A DNA stretch of 64,000 bases from Pseudomonas sp. GM48 (GCF_000282335.1 NZ_AKJM01000085.1:78836-142835), one strand, 5' to 3'; positions 42,492 through 52,533 are shown, counted from the first letter of the stretch. A program made the numbers and translations. The notes: a model not told the origin generated them from the sequence alone.

Positions 42492-43136
42492 ATGGGCTCC
42501 TTAGTGAACTTATCAACACAAATCCGGTTAGCCTTGGTCGATGATCACACCTTAGTACGCGATGGGATCAGGGCTCTACTATCCGTCATTCCGACTGTGA
42601 CCGTGGTTGGTGAGGCTGAAAATGGCGAGGAAGCTATGGTGATGGTTGAGCACTGCAATCCAGATATTCTGTTGGTCGACATCAATCTTCCCGACACTAA
42701 CGGTCTTGAGCTGACGCGAATAATACGCGATAGACACCCCACCATAAAGGTGCTCGTGCTCAGCATGTATGATAGAAAAGAGTATGTAACTGAATCCCTA
42801 CGCTCCGGTGCGAGTGGCTACGTATTGAAAAATGCACCCTCAAGAGAGATTGTCGCTGCGATTGAAGCAATTAAAAACGGGGGTACCTTCTACAGTGCTG
42901 AAATCGCACAAAAACTCCTTCTTGATGATAATACTATTAATAAGCTAACGCCCCGGGAAAGCCAAGTTTTATATAAAATGATCCAAGGACTGAACAACAA
43001 AAAAATGGCACGGGAACTGGACATTAGCGTCAGGACTGTAGAAACCCATCGCCTGAGCATTCGACGCAAACTCAACATCGAGAAACCTGCGGCATTAGTA
43101 AAGTATGCAATAGATCATGGAATAATTTCGAGATAG
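42492..43136 (+). CDS. LuxR/NarL-type response regulator
   Basis: 214 residues. A receiver domain (RLALVDDHTLVRDGIRALL, ILLVDINLPDTNG with phospho-acceptor Asp, KVLVLSMYD, GYVLKNA) is followed by a LuxR-type helix-turn-helix (LTPRESQVLYKMIQGLNNKK, ARELDISVRTVETHRLSI). No partner histidine kinase lies in the window. The start is uncertain because neither the ATG at 42492 nor the TTG at 42477 has a strong ribosome site. Gene targets are unknown. Confidence 0.85.
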   Translation: MGSLVNLSTQIRLALVDDHTLVRDGIRALLSVIPTVTVVGEAENGEEAMVMVEHCNPDILLVDINLPDTNGLELTRIIRDRHPTIKVLVLSMYDRKEYVTESLRSGASGYVLKNAPSREIVAAIEAIKNGGTFYSAEIAQKLLLDDNTINKLTPRESQVLYKMIQGLNNKKMARELDISVRTVETHRLSIRRKLNIEKPAALVKYAIDHGIISR

Positions 43137-43381
43137 GGACTGTTAGCAAGTAGTTGTGGCTTGCCATTCAACTCATGTTTATAACACCCCAGCTCATCCG
43201 GGATAGATACTACATAACGTGTCCACGTGATGTGGTCGTCACTGCTCGTGCTAATGCTCGATATAAAGGTCAACAAGAGTCGGCGAATTCGAGTGCCAAT
43301 TTATTTCTAAGTTCCCTGCTCGCCCCCTCTCCTACCCCGTACACCTCATACGATGAAACAAGTCGGCTCGCTATTGCAAGC
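43137..43381. other. Intergenic region before the gor operator
   Basis: No gene or strong structure is visible. The last ~10 bases (ATTGCAAGCC) are the conserved upstream part of the regulon site. Confidence 0.5.
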
Positions 43382-43399
43382 CTACCAATCGGATGGTAG
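43382..43399. promoter_or_regulatory. Palindrome CTACCA-N6-TGGTAG, regulon site 2 (gor)
   Basis: A perfect 6-bp-arm palindrome preceded by ATTGCAAGC, 136 bases upstream of gor. The same element lies before the AhpD/OYE operon, which argues for a shared TetR-family repressor. Confidence 0.8.
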
Positions 43400-43534
43400 T
43401 TTTCGATAACCCTATGGAAATCTCTAAGTAACCTATGGGGCCTGTGCTCGATGAGTTGCTGACTTCTTACGACAGCCCGGCCCGCGATTAGCCACCACGA
43501 CATTACGCTGATTGCCTGCCAAGGAGATTGAAAA

Positions 43535-44893
43535 ATGGCCTACGATTTTGACCTTTATGTGATTGGCGCCGGATCCGGCGGTGTGCGGGCTGCGCGTTTT
43601 GCTGCCGGTTTTGGCGCGAAAGTGGCTGTGGCCGAGAGCCGCTACCTGGGCGGCACTTGTGTGAATGTCGGCTGCGTGCCGAAAAAGCTGCTGGTCTACG
43701 GCGCGCATTTCGCCGAAGACTTCGAACAGTCGCAAGGTTTTGGCTGGACGCTGGGCGAAGCGAAGTTTGATTGGACAACGCTGATCGCCAACAAGGATCT
43801 CGAGATCAATCGACTGAACGGCATCTATCGCAACCTGCTGGTCAACAGTGGCGTGACCTTGCATGAAGGCCACGCCAAGATCATCGACCCACACACGGTC
43901 GAGATCAATGGCGAGCTCCACACTGCCGAACACATCCTGATCACTACAGGCGGCTGGCCGCAGATCCCAGAGATTCCAGGGCACGAGCACGCCATCAGCT
44001 CGAACCAGGCATTCTTTCTCAAGCAGCTGCCCAAGCGTGTTCTGGTGGTCGGTGGTGGTTACATCGCGGTGGAATTTGCAGGGATCTTTCACGGCTTGGG
44101 CGCCGAAACTAAGCTGCTGTATCGCGGTGATCTGTTCCTGCGCGGCTTTGATGGTGCGGTGCGTAAACACTTACAGGAAGAACTAACCAAGCGCGGCATG
44201 GACTTACAATTCAACGCCGACATCGAGCGCATCGATAAGCAGGCTGACGGCAGTCTCAAAGTCAGCCTGAAGGACGGTCGAGAGTTGGAAGCGGACTGCG
44301 TGCTTTACGCCACCGGTCGCCGTCCGATGCTCGATAACCTCGGGCTGGAAAACACCGGCGTCAAACTCGACAAGAAAGGTTTCGTCGAGGTCGATGATCA
44401 ATACCAGACCGCCGAGCCGTCGATCCTGGCGCTTGGCGATGTTATCGGCCGTGTTCAGCTGACTCCCGTCGCTCTGGCTGAAGGCATGGCCGTGGCGCGC
44501 CGTCTATTCAAGCCTGAGCAATACCGCCCGGTGGATTACAAGATGATCCCGACCGCCGTGTTCAGCTTGCCAAACATCGGCACTGTAGGGATGACCGAAG
44601 AAGAAGCGCGAGAGGCCGACCACGATGTGGTGATCTTCGAAAGCCGTTTCCGGCCCATGAAGCTGTCCTTGACCGAATGCCAGGAGCGCACATTGATGAA
44701 GCTGGTGGTGGATGCCAAAACCGACAAGGTGCTGGGTTGCCACATGGTCGGGCCGGATGCTGGGGAAATCATTCAGGGGTTGGCCATCGCTCTGAAAGCT
44801 GGTGCCACCAAGCGCCAATTCGATGAAACCATCGCCGTGCACCCGACCGCCGCTGAAGAGTTCGTCACCATGCGCACGCCAGTCACAAATTAA
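43535..44893 (+). CDS. gor: Glutathione-disulfide reductase
   Basis: 452 residues. FAD-binding [14 protein letters not shown] at the start, the redox-active [10 protein letters not shown] disulfide (about 43-52), the NADPH site [15 protein letters not shown] with GAET and R residues, and the C-terminal [12 protein letters not shown] catalytic His. It reduces GSSG with NADPH in the cytoplasm. Start follows AAGGAGATTGAAAA. The upstream palindrome links it to the AhpD/OYE operon at 62 kb, so it is likely induced by thiol-oxidising compounds. Confidence 0.96.
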   Translation: MAYDFDLYVIGAGSGGVRAARFAAGFGAKVAVAESRYLGGTCVNVGCVPKKLLVYGAHFAEDFEQSQGFGWTLGEAKFDWTTLIANKDLEINRLNGIYRNLLVNSGVTLHEGHAKIIDPHTVEINGELHTAEHILITTGGWPQIPEIPGHEHAISSNQAFFLKQLPKRVLVVGGGYIAVEFAGIFHGLGAETKLLYRGDLFLRGFDGAVRKHLQEELTKRGMDLQFNADIERIDKQADGSLKVSLKDGRELEADCVLYATGRRPMLDNLGLENTGVKLDKKGFVEVDDQYQTAEPSILALGDVIGRVQLTPVALAEGMAVARRLFKPEQYRPVDYKMIPTAVFSLPNIGTVGMTEEEAREADHDVVIFESRFRPMKLSLTECQERTLMKLVVDAKTDKVLGCHMVGPDAGEIIQGLAIALKAGATKRQFDETIAVHPTAAEEFVTMRTPVTN

Positions 44894-45116
44894 TCGTTCA
44901 TCGGTCAATCTGTTGCGCCCCACGTGGCTGAAATTACTGCCATAGACACCCACAGCGCTAATCGATTGGTGATACGCATGCTTGGAGTAAGCGAGTGCTA
45001 ACCCACCTCATCAACGTACCTTGGCTTGCTACGAAATAACTGATTGCGCTCGCGTCGATCTCAACAGACTCCAAGAGTAAATGCACAGCCGCACATAGCG
45101 CATCGAAAGCATTCAG

Positions 45117-45144
45117 TTTCTACAAGCTTAGAAATTTGTAGAAA
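45117..45144. promoter_or_regulatory. Inverted repeat before the aldehyde dehydrogenase operon
   Basis: TTTCTACAA and TTGTAGAAA form 9-bp arms around ten bases, 172 bases upstream of the dehydrogenase start. The AT-rich sequence after it (45145-45235) could hold the promoter. Regulator unknown; the AraC-type gene at 48189 is a candidate. Confidence 0.55.
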
Positions 45145-45315
45145 AAACTTCTAATTTCGAGATCTTTTCTGAAAAAAACGAAAAAATTTCCGAAGGCAGA
45201 TGCTCTATATTTTATTGAAGCCCATGTGTCGTTGATAGCTTGTAGCTGAGCACCAGAATAAGTTTTTAGCCAAGCCGTGGGACGTTAAAACCATTAGCAA
45301 CTATGAGAGGTGATC

Positions 45316-46749
45316 ATGGAACAAATACCATTGTTTATTGGCGGTGTATGGCGTAATACGCATCCCAGTGAATCGATCCCCGTAGTCAATCCGGCAACTG
45401 AAGAGCAGATCGGACTCATTGCGAAAGCTAGCTTGGCTGACATAGAAGACGCGGCAATCGCAGCTGAGAAAGGCTTTGCGACATGGAAGCAGGTTTCCGC
45501 ACTCGATCGTGCATCGATTATGCACAAAGCGGCAAATTTGATTCGTGAGCGTGCTGAAAATATCGCTCTGGTACTCACTTCCGAGCATGGAAAGCCATTG
45601 GCGGAAGCAATGGGTGAAGTCGCAGCAACTGCAGACACCATCGATTGGCATGCTGAAGAAGGCAGACGTGCATATGGACGAGTCATCCCTTCCCGCGCAT
45701 TAGGTATTCATCAATTTACTCTGATGGAGCCAATCGGGCCTGTAGTGGGATTCGCGCCGTGGAACTTCCCCCTCATTCAAGCCGTAAAAAAAGTCGCGGG
45801 TGCCTTGGCAGCCGGCTGTTCGATCATTTTGAAAGGTGCGACAGAGGCACCGTCCTGTGCTGTCGAGCTCGTAAAAGCATTCGCTGACGCTGGCGTTTCT
45901 CCTGGAGCAGTCAACCTGCTTTTTGGCGACTCAGGCCAAATTTCTGAGTATTTGATTGCCCATCCCTCTATCCGGAAAGTGACTTTCACCGGATCTACTC
46001 CAGTGGGCAAAAAGCTTGCGAGCCTCGCAGGTTTGCACATGAAGCGATCCACGATGGAGCTGGGTGGCCACGCGCCCGTGATCGTAATGGATGACGCGGA
46101 TATCGCCACCGCAGTCAAGATTTCTGTCGCCGCTAAATACCGCAATGCGGGTCAGGTCTGTGTCTCCCCTACTCGCTTCCTCGTTCACTCGAAAGTATTC
46201 GACGAGTTCGTTAGCCGCTTCGTAGAAGGCGCACGCGCCGTCAAGGTGGGTGATGGTCTTGATCCAAACGTAACCATGGGCCCAATGGCGCATGCGGGCC
46301 GGCTCAAGGCGACAGAAGAACTCGTGGCGGATGCGGTATCGCATGGAGCGAAGCTCGAGACCGGCGGAAATCGCGTAGGCAACAAAGGGTACTTCTTCGA
46401 ACCAACGGTTCTGACGAATGTACCGGTAACTGCCCGCGCCATGGTTGACGAACCATTCGGGCCAATCGCGTTGATCAATTCGTTTGACGACATCGAGGAT
46501 GCCATCAAAGAAGCGAACAGACTGCCATATGGTCTATCTGCATATGCCTACACCCGATCGCTTACCTCGGCAAATAAGCTGTTCAACGGAATCGAATCTG
46601 GCGCCATCTCGATCAACCATCACAGCGTTGCACTACCAGAGCATCCGTTTGGCGGCGTCAAAGATTCCGGATACGGAACCGAAGGTGGCCCTGGCGCACT
46701 AGACGCATTCATAACCACAAAGTTCGTTTCTCTCGCAAGCGTTCTTTAA
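45316..46749 (+). CDS. NAD(P)-dependent aldehyde dehydrogenase (ALDH superfamily)
   Basis: 477 residues from the ATG at 45316 (AGAGGTGATC upstream). GFAPWNFPLIQAVKKVAGAL, the nucleotide site FTGSTPVGKKL and general-base ELGGHAPVIVM are clear. The catalytic cysteine is in GQVCVSPTR. The profile is closest to succinate-semialdehyde/glycolaldehyde-type dehydrogenases. It leads an operon with the two CMD-domain proteins, so the substrate is probably an aldehyde from the same catabolic route. Substrate not determined. Confidence 0.93.
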   Translation: MEQIPLFIGGVWRNTHPSESIPVVNPATEEQIGLIAKASLADIEDAAIAAEKGFATWKQVSALDRASIMHKAANLIRERAENIALVLTSEHGKPLAEAMGEVAATADTIDWHAEEGRRAYGRVIPSRALGIHQFTLMEPIGPVVGFAPWNFPLIQAVKKVAGALAAGCSIILKGATEAPSCAVELVKAFADAGVSPGAVNLLFGDSGQISEYLIAHPSIRKVTFTGSTPVGKKLASLAGLHMKRSTMELGGHAPVIVMDDADIATAVKISVAAKYRNAGQVCVSPTRFLVHSKVFDEFVSRFVEGARAVKVGDGLDPNVTMGPMAHAGRLKATEELVADAVSHGAKLETGGNRVGNKGYFFEPTVLTNVPVTARAMVDEPFGPIALINSFDDIEDAIKEANRLPYGLSAYAYTRSLTSANKLFNGIESGAISINHHSVALPEHPFGGVKDSGYGTEGGPGALDAFITTKFVSLASVL

Positions 46750-46831
46750 CTTTCGGCGAATATGCTTTTTTAGTTCTGCTACCGAATACAGGTGCATTAG
46801 AAATAACGCGTCGCTAACTATTGGAACTTAT

Positions 46832-47329
46832 ATGCTTACTCCGAATATTATCGAGCGTCTTGTCGGCGCAAACGAAAACTCTCCGCTCGCGATGGCCATT
46901 GCGGAGCGGGCTGAAATTATGGCACTCAGTCAAGCTAGCCATGATGCCGTGATCATTCCAAAAGATCCTGGTGGTCTATCACATGCAGAACGTGCAGCTC
47001 TTGCTGAACGAATCGCTCGGTTGAGCGATTCTGAAGAACTGGCTGATCACTACCATGCATGTCTTGAGTCAGCTGGTGGCGATGAAGGACTCTATGTCGC
47101 CGCCAACCCTCAGCAGACGGCCTATGGGGATGAACGCTTCATGGCAATCATCCGATTCACTGATCTGGTCACTCAAAAGCCGCGCGAAGCTACGAAGCAA
47201 GATATCGACACATTGAAGGCTGTCGGAATCACAGAGCCAGATATCGTGAGGCTCACCGAGGTTCTTGCTTTCGTTAACTATCAGCTCCGGGTCGTAGCTG
47301 GGTTTAAAATTGCTGGAGAAATGAAATGA
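46832..47329 (+). CDS. CMD-domain protein, Avi_7170-type
   Basis: 165 residues. Related to carboxymuconolactone decarboxylase/AhpD proteins of the 'Avi_7170' type, with LSHAERAALAERIARLSD and VLAFVNYQLRVVAGFKIAGE. It lacks the CxxC redox pair, unlike the next gene. Its stop overlaps the start of that gene (ATGA), so the two are coupled; such pairs act together in several proteobacteria. Role probably in an alkylhydroperoxidase-like redox step. Confidence 0.8.
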   Translation: MLTPNIIERLVGANENSPLAMAIAERAEIMALSQASHDAVIIPKDPGGLSHAERAALAERIARLSDSEELADHYHACLESAGGDEGLYVAANPQQTAYGDERFMAIIRFTDLVTQKPREATKQDIDTLKAVGITEPDIVRLTEVLAFVNYQLRVVAGFKIAGEMK

Positions 47330-47901
47330 GCCAGGTCGTGCATAATTTCACCGTATCGGTGCCTCACTGGTCGCCGTACATCAAACCTGTAGAGTTGGAA
47401 AGCGCGAGCCAAGAGCAGCTCGATGCGATGAAAGTAACCCCATCGAGCAAAAAAATCTCGGAATATGTGCTCACTCTTGCTCATGACCCTGAATCGCTCG
47501 CGGTACGATCCCCTTTGTTTAACGCCATCATGTATGGTCGCGCCGGCTTACCCCCTGCTGAGCGTGAACTAGGTGCGATTGGTTCTTCGATTGTTAACCG
47601 TTGTGTCTACTGCGCCGCAGTACACGGTGCCCGATACAATCAATTAACCAAAAGTACAGAGCTGGTCGCAAAAATCTTTGCAGACGAAACAGAAGCTCGG
47701 TTGGATGAGCGTTCTCAGGCTCTTTTCGACTTCGCCGTAGAGCTGGCCAAATCCCCTCCAGCATTAAAAGGACAGCATGCAGACGCGTTGAAAGACCTCG
47801 GTTTTGACACGCTTGGCGTTGTTGATCTGGTGTTGGCCACAGCCATCTTCGGATGGGCGAATCGCCTGATGCATGTTTTGGGTGAACCCGTAAAAATTTG
47901 A
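47326..47901 (+). CDS. CMD/alkylhydroperoxidase-domain protein, Avi_7169-type
   Basis: 191 residues with the AhpD-type redox motif: IVNRCVYCAAVHGARYNQ (Cys-x-x-Cys and His), LPPAERELGAIGSS and VVDLVLATAIFGWANRLMHVLG. It belongs with the 'Avi_7169' group of peroxidase-related proteins and overlaps the previous gene by four bases. It may reduce peroxides or thiol adducts alongside the aldehyde dehydrogenase. A clear hairpin follows. Confidence 0.85.
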   Translation: MSQVVHNFTVSVPHWSPYIKPVELESASQEQLDAMKVTPSSKKISEYVLTLAHDPESLAVRSPLFNAIMYGRAGLPPAERELGAIGSSIVNRCVYCAAVHGARYNQLTKSTELVAKIFADETEARLDERSQALFDFAVELAKSPPALKGQHADALKDLGFDTLGVVDLVLATAIFGWANRLMHVLGEPVKI

Positions 47902-47931
47902 TCCGCCGTTTCGTAAAACGTGATGTCAGCA

Positions 47932-47958
47932 TAGCGGGCAGCCCCAAACTGCCCGCTA
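47932..47958 (+). terminator. Hairpin terminator after the ALDH/CMD operon
   Basis: TAGCGGGCAG pairs with CTGCCCGCTA around a seven-base loop, 31 bases after the stop. The T-tract is weak (ATCAAAATG follows), but the stem is perfect. Confidence 0.7.
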
Positions 47959-48188
47959 TCAAAATGCTAAATTTCCCCGCACGTCCCTTCCGTTTTCCTC
48001 CAAATTCCAGCCCACTACTTTCATTTCGAAGCTGTCGGTGAAGCCATGGAATATCCCTTTCAGACGTGCTACACAGTCTGTCGTAACACTTCGCTGAACT
48101 TGAGCAACCGACTTGCAATACAGCGCCTGGTAAGGGTTTCGTATGTTTCCAACCAACCAGGCAATGCGCTGCGGCTAACGGACATAAA

Positions 48189-49304
48189 ATGACCCGACCT
48201 CTCACCGTCAGTGCCACTTGGCTTGTAGGCGTCATCGAGGAACTCACTCGGCAAGGTATCGATGCTTCCCGTTTGGGAGCTCCCTGGGCCCAGCACCTGG
48301 AGGACGTGGCGCCTACGCGGCAGCTGCAACTCGTGCAAGTGAGACGGCTTTGGCAGCGCGCGATGCAACTTTCCCAAGATCCGCTGTTAGGCTTGAAGGT
48401 TGGCGTAGCATTACCACTGCAATCAATGAACGTCGTGGCACTGGTGTTAATGCACAGCAGTTCATTACGCCAGGCGCTCGCCCACACGGTCAGACTGCAG
48501 CAATTAGTCAGCAACTCTGGTCGCTTTTTAACTGACCCCACTTCCAACAACGGTGTTCAGCTGGTTTACCACGTAACACCTAGTCCCGTAGCCATGCATC
48601 CCGCCCAAATAGATTCTCTCTTTGCCGCGTACATGCGTCTTCTCTATAGCTGTATGCCGGCTGACCGTAGACCCACCAGGATTGAATTACCTGGCACTGA
48701 CTCGTGTTTAGCCAACCGTTATCAAGCTTATTTTGAATGTCCCGTCACTCTGGGAGTAGAGCACGCTCGTGTCATATTTGAGGCAGAACTGCTGGACTCA
48801 CCCTGGCAGGCTGCCGATCCAACCCTACTTCGCATCGTACTTGGTCGTGCAGAGGCGATGCTTAAAACCCAGGGTCGCTCCGACACGCTCGTTGATTACG
48901 TGACGGCAGCCATCGCTGCGCAGGGATTTTCAGAAGCGAATTGCGACAGCGTGGCGCACTCGCTGGATCTCAGCAGGCGTACTCTTCAGCGTCGATTGGC
49001 TGAACGCGGTTCATCCTTCCGCCAATTACTGGAAGCGGTGCGTATGAGCGAGGCATTGGAAGGCCTCGCTGATCCCGATCTGCCGCTTGTGATGCTGGCA
49101 GAAAGGCTGGGCTACGCTGAGCCCAGCGCGTTTTCGCATGCTGTGCGAGGTCACTTCGGTAAGGCACCTAGTGCACTGCGCCATGAATTGGCAAGCAGCT
49201 TACTTGCTGGAGGAAAACCCCTTTCAATCAACAATACTGTGAGTTCAGACCACCAAAGTGCGGCTTGTGGAGCCAATTCGCCCCAGTGCGAACTTGAGGG
49301 CTAA
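48189..49304 (+). CDS. AraC-family transcriptional regulator
   Basis: 371 residues. The N-terminal two-thirds is an arabinose-binding-like sensing domain (VRRLWQRAMQLSQDPLLGLKVG), and the C-terminus an AraC double helix-turn-helix (VAHSLDLSRRTLQRRLAERG, VMLAERLGYAEPSAFSHAVRGHFG). This is the OruR/ArgR-type layout seen in P. putida-like regulators. It converges with the FAD oxidoreductase gene, the stops overlapping by four bases, and lies after the ALDH/CMD operon, which it may control. Inducer unknown. Confidence 0.88.
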   Translation: MTRPLTVSATWLVGVIEELTRQGIDASRLGAPWAQHLEDVAPTRQLQLVQVRRLWQRAMQLSQDPLLGLKVGVALPLQSMNVVALVLMHSSSLRQALAHTVRLQQLVSNSGRFLTDPTSNNGVQLVYHVTPSPVAMHPAQIDSLFAAYMRLLYSCMPADRRPTRIELPGTDSCLANRYQAYFECPVTLGVEHARVIFEAELLDSPWQAADPTLLRIVLGRAEAMLKTQGRSDTLVDYVTAAIAAQGFSEANCDSVAHSLDLSRRTLQRRLAERGSSFRQLLEAVRMSEALEGLADPDLPLVMLAERLGYAEPSAFSHAVRGHFGKAPSALRHELASSLLAGGKPLSINNTVSSDHQSAACGANSPQCELEG

Positions 49305-50899
49305 AGCTCTCGGAAAAGGTCTCGTTCGAGAACGGCGCTCGCCGCGACAAGCCCACTGACCATCGCGCCACTGACTCCGGCAGCAGTCACATCCTGTCCC
49401 CCGAAGTACAGCCCTTTAACAGGGCCGTGCGCGCGCATCCATCGCTGTGCAAAACGAAGCGGTGTTTGCTCATAGCCCATGAAATTGCCATGGCTGCGGT
49501 TTAGAAAGTGATTGAAAGTGAGAGGTGTAGCCAGCTCAGCATGAGCAATGCTTCCGCCGATTTGAGGATAATGTTTTAAGGCCACAGCCATCAGGTCTTC
49601 ACTCAGTCTTGCCGTCATGTCCTCGTACTCTGCACCTCTATGCTTCCACTTCGTGCCAGTGAAGCGCTCGAACACCGACCAATCAGTGAGGCCGCAAATA
49701 TCCATAGTGCTCTGCTTAGGGTGACGGTCTGGCCAACTCGGATCCCGCAACGATGGGTGGGCAATGAAATGTAGAGGCATGGGCTGTCCCTCTGGATCAG
49801 CTTTGTACAGTGCAAGGTTCGCCGGGAGATCATTGCTAGGGTGCACCCACAAATTGGCTGGATGAATATTCAGATCAGCATTGGCAATGTCGATGCCAAG
49901 GTTCAGCACGGCATAACATTGAGTTGTACCAATGGTATTTGTCACCTCGCCCAATAGCTCCGCCAGTTCTGGATTTGCATGAGCCAGCAGCGGTACGGTC
50001 TGAGAAATACCAATCGCACTGACGACTCTGTCCGCGCGAATTTGGCTTCCGTCAGCGGTTTGTACACCTACCACGCAACCATCACACATCTCGATGCTCA
50101 CAACCTCAGCCGCTACCAGGCAAGCCCCTCCTGCAGCGCGGACAGTGTCAGCCATTGCTGTGGCTATGCATTGCGAACCGCCAACGGGGTAACTAGCACC
50201 ATCGATGTAATGGCTGAATACCATGGCATGGATCGCAAAAGAGGCCTCCGCAGGGGAATTGCAGTAGTCGCCGTAGTTCCCACACCAGACTGCCTTAAGG
50301 TCAGCGTTGTCAGTCAATTCGTCCAAAACATCCTGCACGGTGCGCTGTGCAAGTGGCATGAATGCAGTCTGAGCCCTGGAGAACGCCTTCTCAGACATGG
50401 ATTGTGGCAAGGCTCGCTCACCGAAGAAGGATTTCGCAGCCCGGCTCGCCTCCCCCACCAGCTCCACGTAACGATCGATCGCGCGCGCCTCCTTCGGAAA
50501 GTAGTCCTTGAGTCGATCCTTGTAGGCTTCTGCACCGGCCATATGATCGTAGCTATTGGCACCTACGATGATGCGATTGTAATTGTCGGGCATGCGCGCC
50601 CATTCAACCTGACCACCTGAGACTTTGTCGAAAAGGCGATAGAGTCCACTCGTCTTGCGGTGTACCTCACCCATGTAGTGCAGGCCAACGTCCCACTCGA
50701 AGCCTTGACGTTTGAAGGATTGCAAGCAACCGCCCAACACCGCGTGGCGTTCAAGCACCAACACGCGCTGACCTTCAAGCGCTAACAATGCGGCAGTGCT
50801 TAGGCCGCCTGCGCCAGAACCTATAACGATCGTGTCGAACCTGCCGTCTAGCTCACCACGAGCCAACGCACGCTTAAAACTCAGATCGTAGTCGCTCAT
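49301..50899 (-). CDS. Phytoene desaturase-like FAD oxidoreductase
   Basis: 532 residues with an N-terminal Rossmann FAD site (TIVIGSGAGGLSTAALLALEG, then VLERHAVLGGCLQSF) and the large insertion of carotenoid-desaturase/all-trans-retinol-saturase-like proteins, ending GLYFGGQDVTAAGVSGAMVSG. Related proteins oxidise or saturate polyenes or other unsaturated substrates. The start is divergent from the TauD-like gene, with about 290 bases between them. Substrate unknown. Convergent with the AraC regulator. Confidence 0.85.
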   Translation of the reverse strand: MSDYDLSFKRALARGELDGRFDTIVIGSGAGGLSTAALLALEGQRVLVLERHAVLGGCLQSFKRQGFEWDVGLHYMGEVHRKTSGLYRLFDKVSGGQVEWARMPDNYNRIIVGANSYDHMAGAEAYKDRLKDYFPKEARAIDRYVELVGEASRAAKSFFGERALPQSMSEKAFSRAQTAFMPLAQRTVQDVLDELTDNADLKAVWCGNYGDYCNSPAEASFAIHAMVFSHYIDGASYPVGGSQCIATAMADTVRAAGGACLVAAEVVSIEMCDGCVVGVQTADGSQIRADRVVSAIGISQTVPLLAHANPELAELLGEVTNTIGTTQCYAVLNLGIDIANADLNIHPANLWVHPSNDLPANLALYKADPEGQPMPLHFIAHPSLRDPSWPDRHPKQSTMDICGLTDWSVFERFTGTKWKHRGAEYEDMTARLSEDLMAVALKHYPQIGGSIAHAELATPLTFNHFLNRSHGNFMGYEQTPLRFAQRWMRAHGPVKGLYFGGQDVTAAGVSGAMVSGLVAASAVLERDLFREL

Positions 50900-51188
50900 C
50901 GTTCGTCCCCTTCCCTGCCCTTTCCGGGATTTTTATTGATCATTACCGAGCAGTCGCTGCGCAGCTTGGCTCAGTGTGGGTGGGAGGGAAATTTGAGTGA
51001 ATGGCACCACGCGCCAAAGATTTGTTACGACACGACAGTTCAAACGGTGGGAAAGCCAACGCCAAGGGTATTGGCATCTCAGATCAATTCTCTGTCGCAC
51101 GGTAGCAACGACAGCAGTGGACTGGCATCAGAGAATCGCTCCACGGTCATCCTGTGATTTGTTTATAAAAACGAGAGAAGGGACTGCG

Positions 51189-52067
51189 ATGATGGAGAGC
51201 AACTTCAGGCATATTCAGGTAGAACCCGAGGCGCACGGTTTTGGAGCCAGGGTTACTGGTATTTCGATTGATAAGCCCCTCACGGCAGCTGTACTCGAAG
51301 AGGTAAAGGAAGCGTGGGCCAGGCATTCGGTAATTTACTTTCCGGATCAGCCGCTCTCCCACACGCAACTGGAGGCGTTCACGCTTCAATTTGGTGAGTT
51401 CGGAATAGACCCATATATCGTCCCGATGGAGGCCCATCCGCACATACTCGAACTCAGGCGCGAGCCTGATGAGAAAGCGGTCAACTTCGGTGCCCAGTGG
51501 CATTCCGACTGGAGCTTCCAGGAACAACCGCCGGCGGGAACCATCCTGCATTCCAAGATCACTCCGCCCGTGGGTGGCGATACCCTGTTTGCCGACGGAT
51601 ATCGTGCCTACGATGACCTTTCCGAGACGATGAAGGGCTTACTGAGTCGTCTCGCCGCGATACATTCTGCGAGCATGCCCTATGGCAAAAATGGTCTCTT
51701 CGCCAAAGAAACAGAAGCGCGCTCGATGAAGATAGTGGTCAGTGAAGACGCGGACAAAACCTGGCCACACCCGCTGGTGCGTGTACATCCGGTAACAGGT
51801 CGAAATTCTTTATACGTAAGCCCTGTCTACACGCAGGGTATTCAGGGTTTGACTCATGGTGAATCATCGGCGCTGTTGAGCTATTTGTATCAGCACATGG
51901 TGCAGGACAAATATATCTACCGCCATCGGTGGGCGCCGAACATGCTCACCCTTTGGGACAACCGCTGTACGCTTCACAATGCAGAGGGTGGCTACGACGG
52001 TCACTTACGCGTCATGCATCGAACAACCATCTCTGGCGAACGCCCTGTTGGTATCACCGCCGTTTAA
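51189..52067 (+). CDS. TauD/TfdA-family Fe(II)/2-oxoglutarate dioxygenase
   Basis: About 292 residues from the ATG at 51189 (GAAGGGACTGCG upstream); the frame is open upstream to 50997 but without a site. The metal triad is visible: WHSDWSF (H-x-D) and RVMHRTTI, and WDNRCTLHNAEG lies before the distal His. Members hydroxylate or desulfonate small acids such as taurine or phenoxyacetates. It is followed at 25 bases by an EthD gene, and is divergent from the FAD oxidoreductase gene. Substrate not assigned. Confidence 0.88.
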   Translation: MMESNFRHIQVEPEAHGFGARVTGISIDKPLTAAVLEEVKEAWARHSVIYFPDQPLSHTQLEAFTLQFGEFGIDPYIVPMEAHPHILELRREPDEKAVNFGAQWHSDWSFQEQPPAGTILHSKITPPVGGDTLFADGYRAYDDLSETMKGLLSRLAAIHSASMPYGKNGLFAKETEARSMKIVVSEDADKTWPHPLVRVHPVTGRNSLYVSPVYTQGIQGLTHGESSALLSYLYQHMVQDKYIYRHRWAPNMLTLWDNRCTLHNAEGGYDGHLRVMHRTTISGERPVGITAV

Positions 52068-52091
52068 TCACTAAACCAGGAAATACACTCA

Positions 52092-52406
52092 ATGATTGAC
52101 GTAAGCATTCTTTACCCGAATGAAGCTGGCGCAACCTTCGACTTTGATTATTATCGTGATAACCATATGACGATGATTCAGCTGAAGATGGCCGGGGCCT
52201 GCAGCCACTTCACTATTGAAAAAGGCCTTCAAGGCCCAATACCCGGAAGCGATCCGACGTACCTTGCGATAGGCCACCTCTTCTTCGAATCGCTCGACGC
52301 ATTTGCCGCTGCATTTGGGCCTCACTCTAAAGCCATCGGCGCGGACATCGCCAATTATACTAATCTCAAGCCCATCATTCAGATCAGCGAAGTGCTCGTT
52401 GGCTGA
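52092..52406 (+). CDS. EthD-family small protein
   Basis: 104 residues: VSILYPNEAGATFDFDYYRD, HMTMIQLKMA and HLFFESLDAFAAAFG follow the EthD dimeric alpha-beta barrel pattern. EthD proteins accompany oxidative degradation genes (for example ethyl tert-butyl ether) and may isomerise or protect intermediates. It starts 25 bases after the dioxygenase stop, with AGGAAATACACTC upstream, so both are one transcript. A good hairpin follows. Confidence 0.85.
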   Translation: MIDVSILYPNEAGATFDFDYYRDNHMTMIQLKMAGACSHFTIEKGLQGPIPGSDPTYLAIGHLFFESLDAFAAAFGPHSKAIGADIANYTNLKPIIQISEVLVG

Positions 52407-52440
52407 TACATCCCAAGAGACGCAATTGGCGTATACCGAA

Positions 52441-52471
52441 AGGCACCTAGTATTGAAAATACCAGGTGCCT
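52441..52471 (+). terminator. Terminator after the dioxygenase/EthD operon
   Basis: AGGCACCT and GTATT pair with AATAC and AGGTGCCT around GAAA, followed by ATTTGTT. Strong intrinsic terminator. Confidence 0.85.
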
Positions 52472-52533
52472 ATTTGTTAGAGGCTGCATAAGAGGCGTTA
52501 GCTCAGCAATAGCTTATAACAAGCCGCAATCGA

